Assembly (NCBI GenBank): GCA_946122785.1
Contig: CAMGYJ010000011.1
Location: forward strand, 38,714,513-38,778,512
Length of the DNA: 64,000 bases
Direction of reading: 5' to 3'
From: Linum tenue
Taxonomy: Eukaryota > Streptophyta > Magnoliopsida > Malpighiales > Linaceae
Shown: positions 58,262 through 64,000 of the stretch, piece after piece
Layout of the letters: each line of letters begins with the position of its first letter
Position numbering within the stretch: position 1 is the first letter of the stretch
Program-made: the position numbers and the translations under genes
Notes under the pieces: model-generated
Databases searched by the model: none
What the model saw: the letters and a program-made list of their open reading frames with translations, nothing else
What the model was told of the DNA's origin: nothing

Positions 58262-58671
58262 CATCAACGCATAAGAGATGAGTAATCATCGAGGCTCCTC
58301 ATACCACCTGTAACACAAGAAGACGATTATTATTAACCAGTTTGGTTGTATTGAATGAAAATTCTTCTGCACAAAGCAGTAAAAAGAAAAGGTGATAAGG
58401 GGTCGCCTTGTCGTATCCCTTTACTTAGAACGAACAATCGAGACTGATGGCCACACACAAGCACAAAATATGATAGCATCCTGACACACATCATGGTAAG
58501 TTGCACACATTGGTATGCAATCTTATTCTCCGTAGCATCCCTTCCAAGAAACTCCATTCCACACGGTCATATGCTTTTGCCATGTCAATTTTTGCTGCAA
58601 ATAAGCCATGTTTGTGTGTTGTCTTTCTCTTTGTAGTATGGAAAGACCCGAAAAATACCATGATGTTAACT

Positions 58672-60036
58672 TGACTCACTCCTACTGTCACTCTAGAAAA
58701 TGGCCAAGTGTAACCACTTCCTAAAGCGTAGTATAGCGGGTTTGGGTTTTATTGTCAACCCGGGTCCTAGATGTGATGACTACTCGGTGAAATCTCGTTA
58801 TCTAGCAGTGAACTTTTAGTGCAAATTCAAACAAACAAAAACACAAAGCAAGTTTAACGGTTGTTCAAGTCAAGAGAGGACACCCGGATATGGTTCCCGC
58901 TAGACTGCAGTTAAGTCGGATTGCAATTTTCCAAGTTCAGTTTTTATGAAAGTTATACTGCGGAAGGTTCTTAAATAGCCTGAAGTCTCGACTAAAGGTC
59001 TCCAGACCCTCTCAATCTGAGTCTCTAGCGGGCGACTAACCTCCACCGGAGTAAACAGATTGAGGCCCTAACGAACCAAACCTCCACTACCAAATGGAAT
59101 TCGGTACAGAATAGCGAATTGGCTCCTCGACTAAAGTCACCAATTCGCTACCTTCGATTAAGGATACTCTATCAACCGAGGCAGATATTCTCATTCTAGG
59201 TCAAAGCAGAAACAACAGGAATTTGATCAGGATTCAAGTCATTCAATCATTCAAACCTCAATCGAATATAATCAATTCACAAATTCTGTACTTGGGTTCA
59301 TACAATCAGACCTAGCATACAAATCTAGGGTTCCCCATACCCAAATGAATGGGGGAACTACTCCATAGAGAAAGAAGCAAAAGCAGATTCAGACGCGGAA
59401 ATCATACTGTGAAGACGGATTTCTGCTCCTGGACGGTTAATCGGCACTTCTCCAAGCTCAAGTCGGGCTCCAATGGTGATGAAGATCAAGCTATGGCACT
59501 TGGGAACTCTGGTTCGTCGCTTTCTCTCTCTAGGAATCGGTTTCTCTCTCAAAAACTCGGAACCCTTCAATGTTGGCCTTCTTCTTCCTTTTATCAGCTG
59601 CCAGATCGCGATACCCGGTCGAAATACCCGGTCGGGTATTTTGGGTTTCGACCGGGTATAAATGACGCGCACCGTTTCGTTCAGGGAAAAATCCCCGGTC
59701 ACTTCCCAAAATCCCCGACCGGGGATTTAAGCCATTTTTCCCGGGAACCCCCTCTGTTTCTCGCGGGGCGCCCAAAGTCATAATACCCGACCATGGCCAG
59801 AAAATACCCGGTCGGGTATTTCTGCCTTTGGCCGGGTATTTTGGTTCTCCAGCCTCCTTCTTCCCAACTTCGCTCCTTTCGACCCAGAACTCGTTTCTCC
59901 GCCTCGATTCCAACGCCGGGTCCTGAAATATGACATAAACACACAACCTAGCGTGAAATCGGCTTAAAACACGAGATTCCACATCACAAACGGCTTCAGA
60001 ATAGGGGTGAAACTATGTGTAATTATCGGTCTATCA
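58672..60036 (-). repeat. E2 3' LTR (1365 bp)
   Basis: Begins tgactcactcctactgtcac, ends tatcggtctatca. Related to the D LTR (gtgtaaccac, gggtcctagatg, accggagtaaacag). Confidence 0.88.
59588..59845 (-). promoter_or_regulatory. Palindrome cluster and TATA-like box in E2 LTR
   Basis: Two perfect 20-mers aaatacccggtcgggtattt (59622-59641 and 59802-59821) and a variant aaatccccgaccggggattt (59709-59728) in which both arms changed together. Half-sites tggccgggtattttgg and gaccgggtat lie nearby. Sense TGATAAAAG lies at 59596-59588, about 26 bp after the nearest palindrome. Confidence 0.75.
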
Positions 60037-60053
60037 AACTCCCCCACACTTAA
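60037..60053 (-). other. E2 polypurine tract
   Basis: Sense GGTTAAGTGTGGGGGAGTT immediately precedes LTR start TGATAGACCG. Confidence 0.85.
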
Positions 60054-60420
60054 CCGTTTGCTTGTCCCCAAGCAAACCTAACTTAAACCAATGCAACTCT
60101 CCAGACCTCTATAGCAACAAACAACCTCGATCGTAGGTAGAGAACTTCCTAGATCATTTAGCAGCTTACGAGGTCAACAGACGCACAAGTCGTCTCATAG
60201 CTCCTTCGGCGAGAACACTAGTCCCGAGTCGGCATCATGGTAAGTAGTGAACAGAGGACAAATGAATCGTGGATGAAGAGACTCTCAAAAACAAAAGATC
60301 ATGGACTCACATTTTTTTAAGGTGCTCGATTTCCTTCTTGAAGATGGTTGGAACCCCTTTCTTTCTTCTTTTTGCTTGTTTTTCTGTTGTTGTTTTTTTT
60401 TTTCTTTTTTTCAAGGGTTC

Positions 60421-60694
60421 TGTAACACCTTAGGCAAATCCCACATCGACAAAGCACGGGAGAGATCCATGGTTCATAAGTAAGAAACCGACCTTAACTG
60501 ACAAGAGGCGTTTTGGGGTGAAATGGAGGAGTTCTTGTGAGAACTCCGAAGTTAAACGTGCTCAGTGTGGAGTACAACAAGGATGGGTGACCTTATGGGA
60601 AGTCACCTTGAATTGCACCCCAAGTCGAAATCCGTGCGGGTGTAGAGGCCCAAAGCGGACAGTATCTTGTCGGGAAAAGGTTCGGGATGTTACA
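60421..60694 (+). repeat. Cassandra 5' LTR
   Basis: Begins tgtaacaccttaggcaaat, ends ttcgggatgttaca. Confidence 0.95.
60530..60621 (+). promoter_or_regulatory. 5S rRNA-like Pol III promoter region in Cassandra 5' LTR
   Basis: gagaactccgaagttaaacg, then aggatgggtgaccttatggg and a gcacccc end, match the second half of plant 5S rRNA including the internal control region. Established for Cassandra as a possible Pol III promoter. It is not a full 5S gene. Confidence 0.85.
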
Positions 60695-60779
60695 AGTGGT
60701 ATCAGAGCCTCTCCGCGTCCCTCTTGAACGATGGTGGGGCAAACCTCAACGAGGGCGTTGAGTCCCAAGGGGGGGTGTA

Positions 60780-61053
60780 TGTAACACCTTAGGCAAATCC
60801 CACATCGACAAAGCACGGGAGAGATCCATGGTTCATAAGTAAGAAACCGACCTTAACTGACAAGACGCGTTTTGGGGTGAAATGGAGGAGTTCTTGTGAG
60901 AACTCCGAAGTTAAACATGCTCAATGTGGAGTACAACAAGGATGGGTGACCTTATGGGAAGTCACCTTGAATTGCACCCCAAGTCGAAATCCGTGCGGGT
61001 GTAGAGGCCCAAAGCGGACAGTATCTTGTCGGGAAAAGGTTCGGGATGTTACA
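60780..61053 (+). repeat. Cassandra 3' LTR
   Basis: Same length as the 5' LTR. Differences: agacgcg for agaggcg, aacatgc for aacgtgc, caatgtg for cagtgtg. The last two lie in the 5S-like part, 60889-60980. Confidence 0.95.
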
Positions 61054-61982
61054 GGTTCCAACCTGTTTTTCAGAAAACGGGGGCTCCCACCTAGCAAAGG
61101 TTTTGCGGGAGCCCGGCTCTTACCGGCCATGCCAGGAGCGGGTGTCTCGAGCCTCGTGCGGGGGAAAGACATGTAAGGGGGCTGGAGGTAGTAGGTGGAA
61201 ATTGGGAACGGATTCCCGTCTCCCCTTACACACTTTCGCCCTATTCGCACGGGAGACGTTATTTTAAAGCACATTTTCGAGCACCTGTTATTTCCAAAAC
61301 ATGATACAAGAGTCCATGATAGGTAGAGAGTCCACAACACCACACAATTCAAGGGTCCTAAGATCACTAATTCACTCAATCAACCAACACAATATGAAGA
61401 AGAAATGAGCCGTCTTAAATGCATCAACATCCTCCATAGTGCTACACTACCTCCCTAGGTTGCACATCACTACAGAGACTGTCAATTCAAAGCATACTGA
61501 GCAGGTAATTGCAAGGAACACGTACTTGGAGCCCTCAAATTTAAAAATTTGGACAGTGGACTAGGCTCCTCCAAGCACACAAACAGATCTAATGCAGTCA
61601 AAAGATAAACATCCCCCCCACACTTAAGATCGACATTGCCCTCAATGGAGAAGAGGGAAGGAAAGGGGAACGACGTTACCGGTGTGCACGGACTGCAGGA
61701 GACTGGAAATGGACCAGTCGGAAGGAAGCGGACTAGAGAGAGGACCAGTCGGGAACACAGGCACAGCTAAAGGGAACCAAAAAGCTCAAACACATACGTT
61801 AGGTCCAATGGTCAGCCCAATAGATCAGCATCCAAAAATGAAAAGAAAAAGAAACAAAAGCCGACACAAGACACGACACAAAAACTCAGAAAAAAAGAGA
61901 AAAAGAAATGCAACCCGTGGTGGGGTTGCCTCCCCACAAGCGCTTCTTTACCGTCTTTTAGCTGGACGCCCATGGTGGATAC

Positions 61983-63434
61983 TCAGCGGGGTGCAGGAAC
62001 AGCTGCCTCCAAGAGCGGATCCACATTGCTCTTGAGGTACAGCTTCAGATGATGGCCATGCACCCGACGGGTACAACCACCGGCATTGGTCAGCTCGACC
62101 TGGCCATCCGGCAGGATGCAAGCGAGTGAGTACTCGGATGGCCAGGGTGATCGTGATGCAGGAGGTGGGACCAGCTCATAGTGGTCTCCACCTTTCTTCC
62201 GAGTAGGCCTAGGCACCTGCTGCTTCGGCCGCCACTCCTCTTTGAGCTTTTTATTCGTTGGTGAGGCTGGAGGGAGCGGCGGCGAAGGAGTGAGAGGGGG
62301 GTCCTGCAAAATGGGAGATGCAGACGGATACACGACAGGCTCGTGTACCGGGTCAGAAATAGCATGCACAGGTGTGACAGCAATCATAGCACAGTGATCG
62401 AATTCAGTCACAGCAAAGGTAGCTTGTTCATTTCCAGCACGCAGTATCAGTTTACCATCATGCACATCAATAAGTGCCTTGGCGGTGGCAAGAAATGGTC
62501 TCCCTAAAATCAAAGGCACATCCACATCATCATGTATATCCAGAATAATAAAATCAACAGGATATGTGAATGCACCCACTTTAACAAGCAGATCCTCTAT
62601 GATACCCCTAGGATGCACAACGGATCGGTCAACTAGTTGAATGATCATCCTAGTAGGGCTAAGTTCACCTAGGTCTAGCTTTTTGAACAATTTGTATGGC
62701 ATGACATTAATGCTAGCGCCTAGGTCCGCCAAGGACTTTCCTATATGCATGCTGCCAATAGTAAGAGGGATAGTAAAACTCCCTGGGTCCTTGCGCTTTT
62801 CGGGCAGCTTGTTCTGCAGGACAGCAGAACATTCCTCGCTTAGCAGCACTGTCGAGAGATCCCCAAGTTTCTTCTTGTTGGTGAGGAGATCTTTCATGAA
62901 CTTTGCGTACTTGGACATCTTCGACAGTGCCTCCACAAAAGGTACGCTGATGTTGAGCTGCTTCAGCATTGCCATAAACCTGGCAAACTCAGTCTCCAGC
63001 TTGTCTTTGTGTAGGCGAGTGGGGAAGAGAAGCTGGGGTACATGCTCCTTAACCACTAGTTGTGGCTTGGGAGCAGGGGCTTCCTTCTCCACCCGCACTT
63101 CTGCATCGTCGACTGGAAGTGCTGAAGCAGGTAGTGATTCCTCCTGCCTGGTCGGGGCAGGATCAGCCGATGTGAGCCTGCCACTCCTGGTGAAGATGGC
63201 ATCCAGCTGCTCGGGTGGCTCCCGTGGATTGGGGATGGTGGTGGCAGGTAGAGTCCCCGGGGCCCGGGCAGTAAGTTGGCGCGCTAGGGCACCGACTTGG
63301 TGCTGTAAATCTTCCAGAATAGCACCCTGGTTTCTCTGTCCTGCCTCCAGAGAGACTATGCTCTGGTCCACCCTCATGAAATTCGCCTGGCTGGTGGTCA
63401 TGAATGCCGCCAAAATATTCTTCAGATCGGTCAT
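61983..63434 (-). CDS. Intact Gag C-terminal - protease ORF fused to the Pol C-terminal tail (E2)
   Basis: 483 codons from ATG 63434 (MTDLKNILAAFMTTSQANF). Residues 1-60 are the Gag C-terminal helix-rich part (VDQSIVSLEAGQRNQ); about 130-215 the conserved linker (PAPKPQLVVKEHVPQLLFPT, KLPEKRKDPGSFTIP); about 225-335 the retropepsin with the catalytic motif LADLGASINVMPYKLFKKLD intact and VPLILGRPFLATAKALIDVH. It then runs in frame into a Pro-rich linker and a tail YSLACILPDGQVEL...RRVHGHHLKLYL that corresponds to the end of integrase in D ([12 protein letters not shown]). RT, RNase H and integrase core are missing without loss of frame. The true translation start is probably further upstream in gag, where stops occur. 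A protease-only product could at most act with proteins from a relative. Confidence 0.7.
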   Translation of the reverse strand: MTDLKNILAAFMTTSQANFMRVDQSIVSLEAGQRNQGAILEDLQHQVGALARQLTARAPGTLPATTIPNPREPPEQLDAIFTRSGRLTSADPAPTRQEESLPASALPVDDAEVRVEKEAPAPKPQLVVKEHVPQLLFPTRLHKDKLETEFARFMAMLKQLNISVPFVEALSKMSKYAKFMKDLLTNKKKLGDLSTVLLSEECSAVLQNKLPEKRKDPGSFTIPLTIGSMHIGKSLADLGASINVMPYKLFKKLDLGELSPTRMIIQLVDRSVVHPRGIIEDLLVKVGAFTYPVDFIILDIHDDVDVPLILGRPFLATAKALIDVHDGKLILRAGNEQATFAVTEFDHCAMIAVTPVHAISDPVHEPVVYPSASPILQDPPLTPSPPLPPASPTNKKLKEEWRPKQQVPRPTRKKGGDHYELVPPPASRSPWPSEYSLACILPDGQVELTNAGGCTRRVHGHHLKLYLKSNVDPLLEAAVPAPR

Positions 63435-64000
63435 CTGGTTATCGGGAGCTGGGGCTGCTGCTGGCTCGGCATACTGTCGGTGGGGCTGCTAGAATGGCTG
63501 CCCCTGCCTAGGCTAGTAGGGCTGCTGCTGTGGTGGTGGCCCCTGCCTAGCCTGGATGGGCTGCCTCTGCTGCAAACCACCCGCTGGTGCTGGGAAACCA
63601 GGTGGTTTGGTGTTGTTGCTGCTTCAGGAGAAATTGGGATGCTGGCGCCATCCTTCATTGTAGGTGTTGCTATATGGGTCCAGGCGCCGAGCATTTGCGA
63701 TGAAGTCCACCTGTTCTTGGGGAGTAGAGGACTCCCTCATAGCCTGACAGTCTTCCACCCGGTGATTCGGGCTCTCACACCACTAGCACTGAGCTACAGG
63801 AGGCGTAGCTACACCTCGGCCCGGAAGGAGGCTGTTAGGCAGCTTCAATGTCTGCACCAACTCAGCCACCTGCTGCTCTAACCCGGATCTGGCCTCCATA
63901 GCATGCACACCACGGTCCCGGGAATGTCTGCCTCTGCTGCTCTGCCCCCAAGAATGATCTCGGGCAGCCAAGGTACTGATCATCTGGTTCAGCTCGGGTG
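63435..64000 (-). pseudogene. E2 gag, part with zinc knuckle, broken and cut by window edge
   Basis: The sense frame contains ARDHSWGQSSRGRHSRDRGV and LVQTLKLPNSLLPGRGV, then a knuckle QC*WCESPNHRVEDCQAM in which TAG (near 63785) replaces a codon between the Cys residues. NEGWRQHPNFS is followed by a TGA where relatives have Trp. More stops occur in the Gln/Pro-rich stretch before 63434. Confidence 0.7.

Larger units (their letters stand above)
55360..58671 (-). mobile_element. LINE-3: 5'-incomplete LINE interrupted by a solo LTR
   Basis: Sense order from 58671: RT fingers/palm, the thumb region resumed after the solo LTR, zf-RVT domain, 3' UTR and an A-run (T-run at 55359-55370 on the plus strand). 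Its 5' side is cut by element E2 at 58672. Many stops; an old copy. Confidence 0.75.
55640..58671 (-). pseudogene. LINE-3 ORF2 remnant (RT and zf-RVT)
   Basis: 58640-58270: HGLFAAKIDMAKAYDRVEW, KGIRQGDPLSPFLF. After the solo LTR, 56890-56340: LVNFEKSEVSF, EKYLGRMTEVGR, KSVALAQFTYDMSVFKI, KEEGGMRFRDIKGFN. Then 55930-55640: VWSAIWTLNIPPKVR of the zinc-binding tail. The FADD segment falls in the part lost or degraded around the LTR insertion. Confidence 0.7.
60416..61058 (+). mobile_element. Cassandra TRIM retrotransposon, complete with TSD
   Basis: Element 60421-61053 (633 bp) between duplications ggttc (60416-60420 and 61054-61058). Two 274-bp LTRs (60421-60694 and 60780-61053) differ at three positions. 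PBS tggtatcagagcc (60697-60709) matches the 3' part of initiator tRNA-Met; a PPT (caaggggggg) precedes the 3' LTR. No coding capacity. The LTRs carry 5S rRNA-like sequence, the hallmark of Cassandra. Confidence 0.95.
60054..61650 (-). other. E2 non-coding 3' module, holding Cassandra and an internal PPT-like tract
   Basis: Same blocks as in B, B' and D (gatcgtaggtagagaacttc, cctccatagtgctacactac). The internal tract lies at 61612-61650 (sense ttgagggcaatgtcgatctt then aagtgtgggg). 61059-61260 is GC-rich, with ggggctccca/tgcgggagcc inverted motifs, and does not match the other modules. Confidence 0.55.
58672..64000 (-). mobile_element. Element E2: Athila-type element deleted for RT-RNase H-integrase (partial in window)
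   Basis: 3' LTR 58672-60036, PPT, a 3' module carrying a Cassandra insertion, a 483-codon Gag-protease ORF (63434-61983), and gag sequence running off the window. The 5' LTR is not in the window. The pol core and env-like ORF are absent although the surrounding parts are well kept. Confidence 0.85.

Noticed and set aside
60530..60621. A 5S rRNA gene
   Set aside because: Only the second half of 5S is matched, with several changes. It occurs twice, at the same place in two LTRs with TSD and PBS, so it is Cassandra, not rDNA.
62641..63492. 283-codon plus-strand ORF
   Set aside because: Antisense to the E2 Gag-protease ORF, which has clear domain motifs; the plus-strand product is Ser/Leu-rich with no recognisable domain.

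Overview
The window looks like nuclear DNA of a flowering plant, probably a eudicot; the species cannot be named from sequence alone. The evidence is an intron-rich host gene whose protein is recognisably plant COG8, Athila-type Ty3 LTR retrotransposons with a tRNA-Asp primer site, a Cassandra TRIM whose LTRs carry 5S rRNA-like sequence, plant L1-type LINEs with a DUF4283-like ORF1, and several non-autonomous hAT elements. I see only one host gene that looks functional. Almost everything else is transposable-element sequence, much of it nested.

Layout. 1-2367: right end of a poorly resolved LTR element with a coiled-coil gene fragment. 2368-5059: a LINE (minus strand) broken by one hAT, with a second hAT at its 5' edge. 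5551-7696: a TA microsatellite, further hAT pieces and a fold-back element. 7697-12300: COG8 (plus strand, 12 coding exons, 571 aa, plus an apparent 5'UTR intron). 12518-18703: a three-level nest, MITE-like element containing a Mutator-like element containing a 4.8 kb LINE. 19625-45771: a 26 kb nest built on one Athila element, D (minus strand, 5-bp TSD GGTTC). Its 3' LTR was hit by non-autonomous element B (19899-28898, TSD TCCAT), whose own 5' LTR holds a truncated element C. D's internal region was hit by B' (33732-39085, plus strand, TSD CAAAC), a relative of B. 46217-55358: older Athila fragments, one interrupted by a 1.17 kb hAT. 55360-58671: a LINE interrupted by a solo LTR (TSD ACTAT). 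58672-64000: Athila-type element E2, deleted for RT-RNase H-integrase but with an intact 483-codon Gag-protease ORF, and containing a complete Cassandra element (TSD GGTTC).

How the parts relate. B, B', C, D, E2 and the solo LTR are one lineage: sense-strand LTRs begin TGAT, the preserved primer sites match the 3' end of tRNA-Asp, and the preserved polypurine tracts read roughly TTAAGTGTGGGGG. C, D and E2 carry gag/pol remnants. B and B' carry no gag-pol but share an acidic ORF of unknown function, so they would depend on relatives in trans. The clearest unexplained signal is in the LTRs. In most families a cluster of short palindromes lies just upstream of a TATA-like box. The centre is nearly fixed (CG-NN-CG) while the symmetric arms differ between families, and a further copy of the cluster precedes a TATA box in front of D's env-like ORF.

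Limits: all homology calls were made by eye, without database searches. Boundaries given with target-site duplications were read directly from the sequence; other boundaries are approximate.
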